This document shows positions 25,352-34,222 of a DNA stretch of 64,000 nt, piece by piece. This DNA is from Raineya orbicola (GTDB lineage: Bacteria > Bacteroidota > Bacteroidia > Cytophagales > Thermonemataceae): assembly GCF_002843425.1 (NCBI RefSeq), contig NZ_NKXO01000012.1:1-64000 (forward strand). Reading direction: 5' to 3'. Every line of letters begins with the position of its first letter. Position 1 is the first letter of the stretch. Made by a program: the position numbers and the translations under genes. Under the pieces are notes generated by a model. That model had not been told where the DNA came from, made no database searches, and saw only the letters and a list, made by a program, of their open reading frames with translations.

Positions 25352-27959
25352 TTTTGAGGGTTTTATTTTGAGATTTCAATTTGTTTATCAGAGCAATTAT
25401 CAAGCCAACTACAATTATTAACGAACCACCCCAAAGCAAATTGATTTGAGGTTGTTCTATGGCTTTCATAATGATGTAATCTTTTTCGCCCACATCAGCC
25501 GAAAAAACCATTTCACCTTTTTGCGTATCAATATTTCGGAAAGTAATTCGGGCACCAATTTCAGGCAAAATATCAGCTACATTTGCCATTTGGCTTGTCG
25601 CCTGATTGACAACCAAAATAGGTTCTGCTGTGTGAATTTGTCCATTTTTGCCTAAAATTTTAATAACCGCCTTCACGGCAAGCTCATCTTGGGTGAGTTT
25701 TTGGGCGTCAATTTCGCGAATTGGCTCAACATTTTCCAAAATAGCAACAAAATCATTCAGCAGGAAAGTATCTTTGAGACGTACTCGCATTTCTTCGGTT
25801 TCGGTGTATTCCCTGCCTTTGCTGGGGTCGGGATAAATGCTACTTACGTGTGTGTAAAGGTCTTTGGAAAGCATTTTGTAAATATCAGGCGAAGCTACCA
25901 TTTCCCCCTGCCTGATGCCATTCATTTGCACTCTTGGAAATAAATTAAACACTTTGCCACTTTCTTTGTGGCGATATTCTACTCGGTAATAGATATTTTC
26001 GGGACGTGTGCGAATAGTATCCCCTTTTTTGAAGTATAATTTGCCGTTGTAAAAAATATCCCTCACAACTACCAATTTTTCGGGTTTATCTATCAAACTT
26101 CTTACATATTTTTGGTTGATGTAGCCAGGGTAACCTTTGGCTTCAATGTACATTCCCTTGTAAGTGAGTTGATAATTTCGCATATCTGTTGGTTCTTCCA
26201 ACCAAAGCAAAACGTTTTTTTTATTAAACTCTTCGGGGGCATCTTTGCTAAATACTAACCCCGAATTGTTATCGGAAATAATCTTGGAATAGCCCGCCGA
26301 GTACATTATGCCTAAAATCATTACAGCAAAACCGATATGAGCCACTGCTCCTCCCGAAAGCGAAGGCTTTTTACGAAAAACATCAATGATTAAGATTGAA
26401 TTTGACAAAATAGAAAACCAGGAAGCAAAAATTACTAAAAAACTCAACGCATATTTGATATAAATAACGCCTGCTTTTTTCCAATCTTTGCCGAAGTTTT
26501 GAAGTTCTTTTTGCCAAGTTTCGTTAGGTTCTAAAAGCAAAATGAAAATCGCCGAAACTATCAGCGTAAGTAAAAGCGGAAAAGATAAAGTTTGATAGAA
26601 CTTTTTAGTTTTTGCTCCTCTACGCCACCAATAATATTGCCCCCAAGCCGAAGCAATTGCAATAACCACCGCTAAAAAACCTTGCGAAATGCCATATAAG
26701 TCCATAGGATTAGTGGGCGGTGCTTGTCCCCAAACGGGGCGGGAAGTGAAAAATATCACAATAAACGCCGCAAGGCTCAAAAGCATTGCACTCGTAAATG
26801 TCCAAAATTCAGGGCTGTAAGTGGTGATTTCTTTGGCATCGGCAGGTATTTTTTTCCAATTCTTTATCATTATCCAAGCAGGAAGCACTACAAAAACAAG
26901 CATCAGAAAGACGAGTTGCCCACTTAAACCTAAATCGGTAAAAGAATGAACAGAAGCATCGCCCAGCACTCCGCTACGCGTGAGAAAAGTAGAGTAAAGC
27001 ACTAAAAAGAAAGTTACGGCAAGCAAAATAATGGAGCTTTTCAGCGAACTGCTACTATTTTTGGCAGTAAGCATTGTGTGCAGTGCGGCAACAAGCGTAA
27101 GCCAAGGTACATAGACAGCATTTTCTACGGGGTCCCAGTTCCAGTAGCCTCCGAAATTAAGCGTTTCATAAGCCCAATAAGCCCCCATCATTATGCCCAA
27201 ACCCAAAATAGCAATGCTTACGAGCGTCCAGGGCAAAGCAGGTTTTATCCACTCACGAATTTGATTTCTTTGCAAACCCGCCAATGCAAAGGCAAAAGGC
27301 ACAAAAGTTATTGCAAAACCTAAAAAAATAGTAGGCGGGTGAATTACCATCCAGTAATTTTGCAAAAGTGGCGAAAGTCCGCCGCCATCAGCAGGAATGA
27401 AATTAGGGTTGTAAGTTTGGCGAAAAGCGGGGTTATAGACAGGTAAATCCAGAACCTCACGCGTAAGTACAAAAGGCGAACTACCAACTTTGAAAGTATC
27501 GGCAAACACTACTCCTAAAATCATTGAAGTCAGCAGTACTTGTAAAAGGCTAAATTGCCACATCACACCGCTTTCCCAAGATTTTAACTTTGGCAATAAA
27601 AGCAAAGCAATCAGAACGTTCCAGAAAATCCAAATCAGAAAGCTGCCTTCTTGCCCTTCCCAAAAACAGGCAATCATATATTGTACAGGCAAGCTATTAG
27701 AGGAATGGTCGTAGGCATAGAAATATTCATACATCTGATTATACACAATGGCAAAAAGTGTAATCACTACTCCCGTAACAGCCACACTATGTACCCAAAA
27801 AGCCCTCCGAGCAAAAATTAACCACGACTTTTGCTGAAAATCATCATATTTTTTGTACTGAGCCAAAATATAGCCAATGGTAGCAAGAATAGCACTTGCA
27901 AAAGAAATTAACACCAAAAGATGTCCAAGGTTGCCAATCCATAGATTAGGTTCTCGCAT
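25323..27959 (-). CDS. ccmF: cytochrome c biogenesis haem lyase, CcmF/CcsA family
   Basis: 878 residues from the ATG at 27959 (a TTG at 27974 would extend it by 5). A polytopic membrane protein with the WWD-type motif in NFGGYWNWDPVENAVYVPW and with HPPTIFLGFA, both part of the haem-handling site. TRSGVLGDASVHSF is also typical of CcmF. The N-terminal two thirds (about 1-560) carry the helices. Then comes a large periplasmic beta domain (about 570-840) and a last helix (about 845-865). It attaches haem to apocytochrome c in the periplasm. Longer than proteobacterial CcmF (about 650 aa), as usual in Bacteroidota. No ccmE or other ccm genes are next to it. Confidence 0.92.
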   Translation of the reverse strand: MREPNLWIGNLGHLLVLISFASAILATIGYILAQYKKYDDFQQKSWLIFARRAFWVHSVAVTGVVITLFAIVYNQMYEYFYAYDHSSNSLPVQYMIACFWEGQEGSFLIWIFWNVLIALLLLPKLKSWESGVMWQFSLLQVLLTSMILGVVFADTFKVGSSPFVLTREVLDLPVYNPAFRQTYNPNFIPADGGGLSPLLQNYWMVIHPPTIFLGFAITFVPFAFALAGLQRNQIREWIKPALPWTLVSIAILGLGIMMGAYWAYETLNFGGYWNWDPVENAVYVPWLTLVAALHTMLTAKNSSSSLKSSIILLAVTFFLVLYSTFLTRSGVLGDASVHSFTDLGLSGQLVFLMLVFVVLPAWIMIKNWKKIPADAKEITTYSPEFWTFTSAMLLSLAAFIVIFFTSRPVWGQAPPTNPMDLYGISQGFLAVVIAIASAWGQYYWWRRGAKTKKFYQTLSFPLLLTLIVSAIFILLLEPNETWQKELQNFGKDWKKAGVIYIKYALSFLVIFASWFSILSNSILIIDVFRKKPSLSGGAVAHIGFAVMILGIMYSAGYSKIISDNNSGLVFSKDAPEEFNKKNVLLWLEEPTDMRNYQLTYKGMYIEAKGYPGYINQKYVRSLIDKPEKLVVVRDIFYNGKLYFKKGDTIRTRPENIYYRVEYRHKESGKVFNLFPRVQMNGIRQGEMVASPDIYKMLSKDLYTHVSSIYPDPSKGREYTETEEMRVRLKDTFLLNDFVAILENVEPIREIDAQKLTQDELAVKAVIKILGKNGQIHTAEPILVVNQATSQMANVADILPEIGARITFRNIDTQKGEMVFSADVGEKDYIIMKAIEQPQINLLWGGSLIIVVGLIIALINKLKSQNKTLKNAQKAETFV

Positions 27960-28059
27960 AAAATTATCTCTCAATTTGGTTCTGTGTAAAAAAGTTCTCT
28001 CTATTAACGATTTCTACAAGTAATGAGTTTGTTGTGTTTCGTAAAATTTACAAATTCTC

Positions 28060-29037
28060 TCAAAAAACCGAAATTTGCCTGTAAGTCCATTTTTTTTCAG
28101 GAGGTTCTTTTTGCCAAGCGAAAGAAAGTCCGATTTCGTGCAAACCGCCCACTCCTTTCAAGGAAAGTGGCAATCCGTAAGTGTAAGCCAGCCGAAAGCC
28201 ATTTAATTTGAAAGCCGTTTGAAAATTGAGTGTAGTATTTTGCGTTTGCAAAGGAATATTTCTGCCCAAAATGCCCGCTTGAAAGTAGTCAGTTTCAAAA
28301 AAAAGACCCAAATCAAGCAGATGTAAGTTATTTTGAAAATTGTAAAACGCAACAGGCGAAAGATGATAATTTTCTGTTTCGTTGAGTGGGATTTTTATTC
28401 CTAAATGTCCTGAAATACGCAAAGGCACACGAAATTCATTTCCTAAAAATTCTCTTTGGGGCTGATTGAGATGAAAAGCCGAAAAACCTATCCAAGCATA
28501 TTCATTATAGGCTAAAAAACCTGTGGAAACATCAAGAAAATCAATACTTTGAGAAGGAATTTGAGGCTCTTGGGTGGGGTTTCCGCTTAAACCTGTTTGC
28601 GTGAGTTGGTCGCCGTAAATTAAATGAAAGGTGTTCAGATTTTTATTTCCATAGCCTAAACTCACTGCCATTCGGATACGCCAATATTCGCCTGCGGGCA
28701 AAAGATATGCATAAGCAAGATTTACTTGTAAATTTCTAAAATTTCCGCCTGAAGCTACACCGATGCGGTCAGTTTTTAGAAAAAAGCCCAAAGCATTGCG
28801 TTCATCATCAAAGCTATGGTCGTAACTGATGAAATTAGTTACCAGCCCGCCTGTAAGGGTTGGGTAATGCACCGCATACAAAAAATCTGCCCTGCCCGCA
28901 ACACTCGTACCCGTAAAAGCAGGATTTACAAACAAACGCCCTGAGCCATACTGATTTGGAAAAATATCTTGTGAAAAAGTTTTCCAAGAAAAGCAGTAAC
29001 AGATAAGCAGAAAGAAAATTTTTACTAACAACTTCAT
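28060..29037 (-). CDS. PorP/SprF family T9SS outer-membrane protein
   Basis: 325 residues. Signal peptide MKLLVKIFFLLICYCFSWKTFSQ, then the family's N-terminal pattern QYGSGRLFVNPAFTGTSVAGRADF and alternating beta strands of an outer-membrane barrel ending in an aromatic residue. PorP/SprF proteins attach to the type IX system, and some members help release one specific cargo such as the SprB adhesin. The divergently placed T9SS subtilase gene (29162) may be a relevant cargo, but adjacency to sprF-like genes is usually on the same strand. A -7-like TAATTTTG on the minus strand is at 29067-29074. Confidence 0.87.
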   Translation of the reverse strand: MKLLVKIFFLLICYCFSWKTFSQDIFPNQYGSGRLFVNPAFTGTSVAGRADFLYAVHYPTLTGGLVTNFISYDHSFDDERNALGFFLKTDRIGVASGGNFRNLQVNLAYAYLLPAGEYWRIRMAVSLGYGNKNLNTFHLIYGDQLTQTGLSGNPTQEPQIPSQSIDFLDVSTGFLAYNEYAWIGFSAFHLNQPQREFLGNEFRVPLRISGHLGIKIPLNETENYHLSPVAFYNFQNNLHLLDLGLFFETDYFQAGILGRNIPLQTQNTTLNFQTAFKLNGFRLAYTYGLPLSLKGVGGLHEIGLSFAWQKEPPEKKWTYRQISVF

Positions 29038-29161
29038 CAGAACATTGGTTCAACCAAATTGCAAGGCAAAATTAGCAACAATTTTCAAACCAAAATTGCA
29101 TTTTTTCGCTTTTTTAATTACCTTTTATGCCTGAAACGTATTCAACAGAAAATATGGCTCT

Positions 29162-32100
29162 ATGAAAAAACATTTTACTTTTCTCTTTGTAGCTTTTCTT
29201 TTAGGCTTTTGCGTATATGCACAGGTGCGTTACACGCCATCGCAAGTTGTTTTTAAGTTGAAGCAAAACAGCTATTTAGATACCGATTTGTTGCACTCGC
29301 TTTCGGTGCGTCCTGCGGAGCGAGTTTTCCCTAATCATCAAGCCCCCAAAGAAGGCGAGGTGGGTCGTTGTGGTTTGCCCAAAGTAGATTTGAGCCGAAT
29401 TTACTATTTGTACCTGAAAGACGGCGTAAGTGTAGAAAGTGCTTTGCAGGTTTTGCGTTCTCATAAATCTATTGAATATGCAGAGCCTTTACGCTTGGCA
29501 GACCCTCTGCTTGTACCCAATGACCCTGGGGCTAATACGCCAAGTTCTACCCCCGCCGACTATCATCAGTACTATCTGAATGTTATCAAGGCTTATGATG
29601 CTTGGGACGTTCAAACGGGCAACCCTTCCTCTATTATTGGCGTAATTGATTGGGGATTTCGCACTACTCATCAAGATTTGATAGCTAACCTGCACCCCGA
29701 TTATATTGATTTAGGCAACAACGACTACAACCTGAACTTACCACATTCATTCAGCTATCACGGCGGGGCAGTAGCAGGAATTGCCGCCGCTACTCCCAAT
29801 AACGCAATGGGGATTGCAGGGGTAGGGTATAACTGCCGCTACTTGCCTGTAAAGGCTGTCAATGATGCCCTTACGGTGCTTCGCTTTGCCGAATCGGTAG
29901 TGTATTTAGCTGATAGAAATGTGAAAGTTATCAATATGTCTTTTGGCTATGTGGGCGAGCCTGATGAATTTTGGGAAGATGTGGTAAATTATGCGGTTAT
30001 CAATAAAGATGTGGCAATGGTCGCCGCCGCAGGCAACAATGGCGATACAGGACGATTTTGGCCCGCTTCTTACAAAAATGTAGTTTCGGTAACAGGTTCT
30101 ACCTCAAATGATTTACGTTGGGGCGGAAGTAATTACAACTACGAAGTTGATATTACTGCTCCAAGTGAATTTACGCATACTACTTACTACAATTGCTGTG
30201 CATATAGCGGTATTTTCAATAATGACCATTCCTACATTCCTGCGGTAAGTTACAATATGAGCGGAACTTCTTTTGCCGCTCCGCAAGTTGCCGCCGCTAT
30301 TGCTTTGCTTCGCACGCAATACCCCAGCTTAGACGCTATCCAAGCTATGGCAAGGGTAGTAGCTACTTCTGATAACATTGATGCCCTCAACCCTTCGTTT
30401 GCAGGACTTATCGGCAAAGGACGACTCAATGTACATAGAGCCGTCAGTGAAACGAATGTAAAAGCCCTGCGAATTGAAAACTATAACTTTGTAAATAATG
30501 CCTTCCCCTTTGCAGGAGCAAATGCTCAATTGGTAGTCAATTTCAAAAATTTGCTTTCACCTACTTCTAACTTGCAAGTAAATGTAGTTTCGCTTTCGCC
30601 ACTTGTAAGCATCAGCAGTGGCAGTTTCAGTTTGGGAGCAATGAATACTAATGAAATCAAAAACAATCAAACTTCGCCTTTTATCTTGCAAATTTCCCCC
30701 AGCACCCCCTACAATACTGAAATTGTCTTACGTTTTGATTTTCAAGATGGTGCTTTCACAAGTTATGAGTATCTCAAAATTATCATCAACCCCGACTACC
30801 TGCATTTAGATATCAATAAACTCACGCTTCACGTAGGCAGTCGAGGCAAAATCGCCGAGTACAAATACCCTTATCGCAAAAGTGTAGGCTATACTACCTC
30901 CCAATACAACACCATTGCCACCGCAGGCGGTCTGATTATTGCCAGTCATACAGATAGTATTGTGAATTCTGTGCCTCAATACATTTCAGGCGACCCGCTC
31001 ATTACTGAATTTGACGTTAATGGCTCTTTTACCCACAACAAAACAGCTACCTATCAAGAAATTATTGCAAATTTCAAAGATAATGTCTCCTACCGACCCA
31101 AATTGCGTATTACCAAGAAAGCATACGCCTACAAAGATAGCCCCAAAGATAAGTTTATCATCGTAGAATACGACATCACCAACGACTCTACCCGAACCAT
31201 TCCTAATTTGTACGCAGGTGTTTTTACAGATTTTGACCTTTTAGAGTATGCCCGAAATCGGGCAGATTGGGACAATGCTCGTAAAATGGGCTATGCCTAT
31301 CACTACCTCAACGGAATGTACGCAGGCATAAGACTACTTACCACAGAAACGCCTAATTATTATGCTTTCAATAACAACGGTAGCAGTGGCTCTATCAACT
31401 TGTACAATGGTTTCACCAAAGCCGAAAAATTTACAGCCATTTCCAATGGACTTTTGCGTACGCAAGCAGGTATGAGTGGGCTGGGAACTGATGTTTCTAT
31501 GGCGGTAGGGGCTACCATATCCAATTTAGCCCCTAATGCTATGCGTAAAATTGCTTTTGCTTACGTGGCGGGCGATAATTTGGCAGAACTCCAAGCCAAC
31601 GCCGATGAAGCCTTGAATACTTTCGTACAACTCAATACAACGCCTTTGCCTGATATTGCGAGCAACTTTGTAGTATGTAGTGGCAAAAATTTGATATTAG
31701 CCCCTACGAATGGCTCGGTATTTGATTTTTACGATAGTTTTCCACTTACTACGCCTATTCATACGGGTAGCAGTCTGACACTGACAAACATCACTACTAA
31801 CCGAACTATTTACATCGTAGGACGAGACCGCTATTATCCCAGTCCTGTGAAGGTGGTAAATATTACGGTAGCTCCTATACATCAGGCGGTTATTATTGCT
31901 ACGCTCTACGGCGGAACTACTTGGCTTTTTGAGGATTACAGCGGTAACGTAAGCTCTTCTGAATGGAACTTTGGCGATGGCAATACTGCCACAGGCAACC
32001 CCGTAGTGCATACCTTTGCACAAACAGGCAATTACCAAGTAACACTCAAAAGTACCAGCTTGCAAGGTTGTGAAAGCATTACTTCTAAAAATATTGGGGT

Positions 32101-32347
32101 AGTGTTATCGTTAGATAGTTTCAGTTCTCAAACCTTGCAGATTTATCCTAATCCTGCTTATGAAGAGGTTTTTGTGAAAGGAGCAGAAAATTTCTCTTGG
32201 GAACTTATGAATGTATTTGGTGATATTCTGCAAAGGGGTACTCATCAGATACGTCTTCGCAGAGAAATTGTGAATGGTTTGTATTATTTGAAAATTGCTT
32301 TGCCTTCGGGAAATTGCCAAGTATTTAAGTTGAGAGTGGAAAGATAA
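29162..32347 (+). CDS. secreted subtilisin-like serine protease with PKD domain and T9SS sorting domain
   Basis: 1061 residues. Signal peptide MKKHFTFLFVAFLLGFCVYA, inhibitor-like prodomain (about 25-115), and an S8 catalytic domain (about 140-440). The triad is Asp163 in GVIDWGFRTTHQD, His200 in SYHGGAVAGIAA and Ser370 in MSGTSFAAPQ. The oxyanion Asn is in AAAGNNGD near residue 292. Residues 450-860 are beta-rich with no named domain, then a PKD fold (WNFGDGNTATGNPVVHTF, about 930-975) and a type A T9SS C-terminal domain (YPNPAYEEVFVKG to the end). It is exported by Sec, crosses the outer membrane through the T9SS and is probably cell-surface or released. A near-consensus -7 (TACCTTTT) lies about 35 bases upstream. 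Confidence 0.93.
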   Translation: MKKHFTFLFVAFLLGFCVYAQVRYTPSQVVFKLKQNSYLDTDLLHSLSVRPAERVFPNHQAPKEGEVGRCGLPKVDLSRIYYLYLKDGVSVESALQVLRSHKSIEYAEPLRLADPLLVPNDPGANTPSSTPADYHQYYLNVIKAYDAWDVQTGNPSSIIGVIDWGFRTTHQDLIANLHPDYIDLGNNDYNLNLPHSFSYHGGAVAGIAAATPNNAMGIAGVGYNCRYLPVKAVNDALTVLRFAESVVYLADRNVKVINMSFGYVGEPDEFWEDVVNYAVINKDVAMVAAAGNNGDTGRFWPASYKNVVSVTGSTSNDLRWGGSNYNYEVDITAPSEFTHTTYYNCCAYSGIFNNDHSYIPAVSYNMSGTSFAAPQVAAAIALLRTQYPSLDAIQAMARVVATSDNIDALNPSFAGLIGKGRLNVHRAVSETNVKALRIENYNFVNNAFPFAGANAQLVVNFKNLLSPTSNLQVNVVSLSPLVSISSGSFSLGAMNTNEIKNNQTSPFILQISPSTPYNTEIVLRFDFQDGAFTSYEYLKIIINPDYLHLDINKLTLHVGSRGKIAEYKYPYRKSVGYTTSQYNTIATAGGLIIASHTDSIVNSVPQYISGDPLITEFDVNGSFTHNKTATYQEIIANFKDNVSYRPKLRITKKAYAYKDSPKDKFIIVEYDITNDSTRTIPNLYAGVFTDFDLLEYARNRADWDNARKMGYAYHYLNGMYAGIRLLTTETPNYYAFNNNGSSGSINLYNGFTKAEKFTAISNGLLRTQAGMSGLGTDVSMAVGATISNLAPNAMRKIAFAYVAGDNLAELQANADEALNTFVQLNTTPLPDIASNFVVCSGKNLILAPTNGSVFDFYDSFPLTTPIHTGSSLTLTNITTNRTIYIVGRDRYYPSPVKVVNITVAPIHQAVIIATLYGGTTWLFEDYSGNVSSSEWNFGDGNTATGNPVVHTFAQTGNYQVTLKSTSLQGCESITSKNIGVVLSLDSFSSQTLQIYPNPAYEEVFVKGAENFSWELMNVFGDILQRGTHQIRLRREIVNGLYYLKIALPSGNCQVFKLRVER

Positions 32348-32372
32348 ATCCCTTATACGCTTTCACACAAAA

Positions 32373-32409
32373 AAACCTGTAAGGATTATCAACCCTTACA
32401 GGTTTTTGT
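32373..32409 (+). terminator. intrinsic terminator after the subtilase gene
   Basis: AAACCTGTAAGG (32373-32384) and CCTTACAGGTTT (32394-32405) form a perfect 12-bp stem with a T-rich tail. The A-run on the left makes it usable from both directions. Confidence 0.88.
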
Positions 32410-32463
32410 CTTTTCTTGTTTTTACATTTTGTTTATTTTCAATTCTTCCCTCTTTTTCTTGTC

Positions 32464-32519
32464 TCTTGCTTCCTGTCTCTTGCTTCCTGTCTCTTGCTTC
32501 CTGTCTCTTGCTTCCTGTC
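32464..32519. repeat. minisatellite, four 14-base units
   Basis: Four perfect copies of TCTTGCTTCCTGTC at 32464-32477, 32478-32491, 32492-32505 and 32506-32519. They end 10 bases before the first CRISPR repeat. Related single copies occur in other intergenic gaps: 15514-15530, 21004-21015 (minus strand) and 55121-55143. The third degenerate spacer of the CRISPR array carries similar CCTGTCTCCTGCCTC sequence. Confidence 0.85.
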
Positions 32520-32529
32520 TCTCAACCAC

Positions 32530-33786
32530 ATTTCAATTCCACAATGGTACGATATAAGAGTTAGTAGATAGTAATTAGTAGAGAGTAGAGAGATTTCAAT
32601 ACAATAGTACGATTAAAAGTTACTCCCTACTATCATTTCAATTTCATAATGGTACGACTAAAAGTCCTGTGTCCTGTCTCCTGCCTCCTGCCTCTCTACA
32701 AATCAATATTTCAATTCCACAATGGTACGATTAAAAGTTTAGTTACACCCAAAAAAAAACTTGACAAAATTGAATTTCAATTCCACAATGGTACGATTAA
32801 AAGAATAAAACTCGATAGAGCAATAATAGACGAGGAAACATTTCAATTCCACAATGGTACGATTAAAAGGATTATTGCTCAAACGGCGGACGTTATGCAG
32901 TTACATTTCAATTCCACAATGGTACGATTAAAAGCAAATTTTCTTTTGCCAAAACAGCTTACAAGGTTCAGATTTCAATTCCACAATGGTACGATTAAAA
33001 GAAATCACTTCATCTAATTCCAACCTCAGCAAAGAATTTCAATTCCACAATGGTACGATTAAAAGCTTGCAGAAGAAGGATGGGAGGGAGATGTCCAATT
33101 AGATTTCAATTCCACAATGGTACGATTAAAAGTTTTCATCAAAATTTTTGTCGCACAGTGTTCCAATATTTCAATTCCACAATGGTACGATTAAAAGCCT
33201 TTTTGTACGAGTTCTTTTATGTTTCTCAAACGTTATTTCAATTCCACAATGGTACGATTAAAAGAATACTCAAGAAAGCTTTGCCTTACTTTACTTGTTA
33301 TTTCAATTCCACAATGGTACGATTAAAAGCGAGCGGGAATATTTAGAGGGTGTTTTAACCTACACAATTTCAATTCCACAATGGTACGATTAAAAGGGGT
33401 TTTGCGTTTCATTGTGATTTGTAAAGTTTTATTTCAATTCCACAATGGTACGATTAAAAGTATCTGTTATGAAACTTGCAATGCTTGCGTAATTTTTATT
33501 TCAATTCCACAATGGTACGATTAAAAGTACGAATCAGAAGTTAAATCAGAAGTTAAAAGTTAAGATTTCAATTCCACAATGGTACGATTAAAAGTTGATA
33601 GATTTTGGCAAATATTCTATAACTTGTTATTTCAATTCCACAATGGTACGATTAAAAGAGGTTATATTCAGAGAGTATTAGGAGTTTTCCAATTTCAATT
33701 CCACAATGGTACGATTAAAAGTTACATTTGTAAATTAAGGGCAAAAACACCCAAATATTTCAATTCCACAATGGTACGATTAAAAG
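32530..33786 (-). CRISPR. CRISPR array, 20 repeats of 30 nt (17 identical, 3 degenerate), read on the minus strand
   Basis: Repeat starts: 32530, 32593, 32635 (degenerate), then 32708, 32774, 32840, 32905, 32972, 33036, 33103, 33168, 33235, 33300, 33367, 33431, 33498, 33565, 33629, 33692 and 33757. On the plus strand each begins ATTTCAATTCCACAATGG and ends TACGATTAAAAG. The minus-strand form ends in ATTGAAAT, like the 5' handle of type I-B/III crRNAs. Spacers between intact repeats are 33-37 nt. The left end decays: repeat 1 ends in GATATAAGA, repeat 2 lacks three bases, repeat 3 has three substitutions, and one spacer is only 15 nt. Decay marks the leader-distal end, so the leader is right of 33786. 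No cas gene is present in the window. Confidence 0.97.
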
Positions 33787-33801
33787 GCGTTATTTTCGTT
33801 G

Positions 33802-33832
33802 TAAAGGTATGCGAAAGAAATGAAATTTCCAA
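33802..33832 (-). promoter_or_regulatory. leader promoter reading into the CRISPR array
   Basis: On the minus strand: TTG (33832-33830), 20 bases, TACCTTTA (33809-33802), one base off the TAnnTTTG consensus. Transcription would begin about 10 bases before the first repeat. This agrees with the leader side inferred from repeat decay. Confidence 0.6.
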
Positions 33833-33858
33833 ATTTTTTTTGAAAAATTTTTACAAAA

Positions 33859-33906
33859 AAGTCGTCGATCTCCAATCATAGGATTTTCCTTGGAGATCGA
33901 CGACTT
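33859..33906. repeat. 17-bp perfect inverted repeat in the CRISPR leader
   Basis: AAGTCGTCGATCTCCAA (33859-33875) and TTGGAGATCGACGACTT (33890-33906) are exact complements around a 14-base loop. A partial third copy, TTCGACGACTT, lies at 33986-33996. GC content is well above the surroundings. There is no T-run after either arm on the plus strand; on the minus strand TTTTTTG follows, so it could also end a minus-strand transcript coming from the right. It stands 27 bases upstream of the -33 element of the leader promoter. Confidence 0.85.
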
Positions 33907-34078
33907 GCTGAAAATCAGGATATTAAGCCATTTTTAGGGCTAAAATTAGCTATACTAAATAAGCATAGTATACTTCTGAACAGTGTTCGACGACTTCAAA
34001 ATAAAAAAGAAACTCATAATCAATGTTTTATATTTTTGGGGTGTTTGCAAAATAAATTTGAACTTCATTTTTTCAAAA
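33907..34078. other. distal CRISPR leader / intergenic DNA
   Basis: No gene is seen here. The stretch is AT-rich and contains the TTCGACGACTT half copy (33986-33996) and a small palindrome-like TAGCTATACTAAATAAGCATAGTATA (33948-33973, approximate). It separates the array leader from the tRNA-Phe terminator. Confidence 0.5.
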
Positions 34079-34112
34079 ACAAAAAACTCTAAAACTTTGA
34101 GGTTTTAGAGTT
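34079..34112 (-). terminator. intrinsic terminator after tRNA-Phe
   Basis: AACTCTAAAAC (34085-34095) and GTTTTAGAGTT (34102-34112) form an 11-bp stem. Read on the minus strand it is followed by TTTTTTGTTTTT. It ends the tRNA-Phe transcript and shields the CRISPR leader from it. Confidence 0.85.
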
Positions 34113-34126
34113 TTAGTTATCTGTTG

Positions 34127-34199
34127 TGGTGTGGGGCGGAATCGAACCGCCGACACAAGGATTTTCAGTCCTTTGCTCTACCAACTGAGCTACCGCACC
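34127..34199 (-). tRNA. tRNA-Phe (GAA)
   Basis: 73 nt on the minus strand. D arm AGCTCAGTTGGTAGAGC, anticodon stem-loop AGGACTGAAAATCCT with GAA, T arm GGCGG-TTCGATT-CCGCC. The acceptor GGTGCGG pairs with CCACACC except position 5-68, where C faces A. The discriminator is A. CCA is not encoded (CAA follows). It has its own promoter (34226-34255) and terminator. Confidence 0.95.
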
Positions 34200-34222
34200 A
34201 AACATTTCCTTTCAAAAAAGTG

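Noticed and set aside
32649-33881. Short open frames with repeated FNSTMVRLK or FQFHNGTIK peptides
   Set aside because: These are translations of the CRISPR repeat unit, not proteins.
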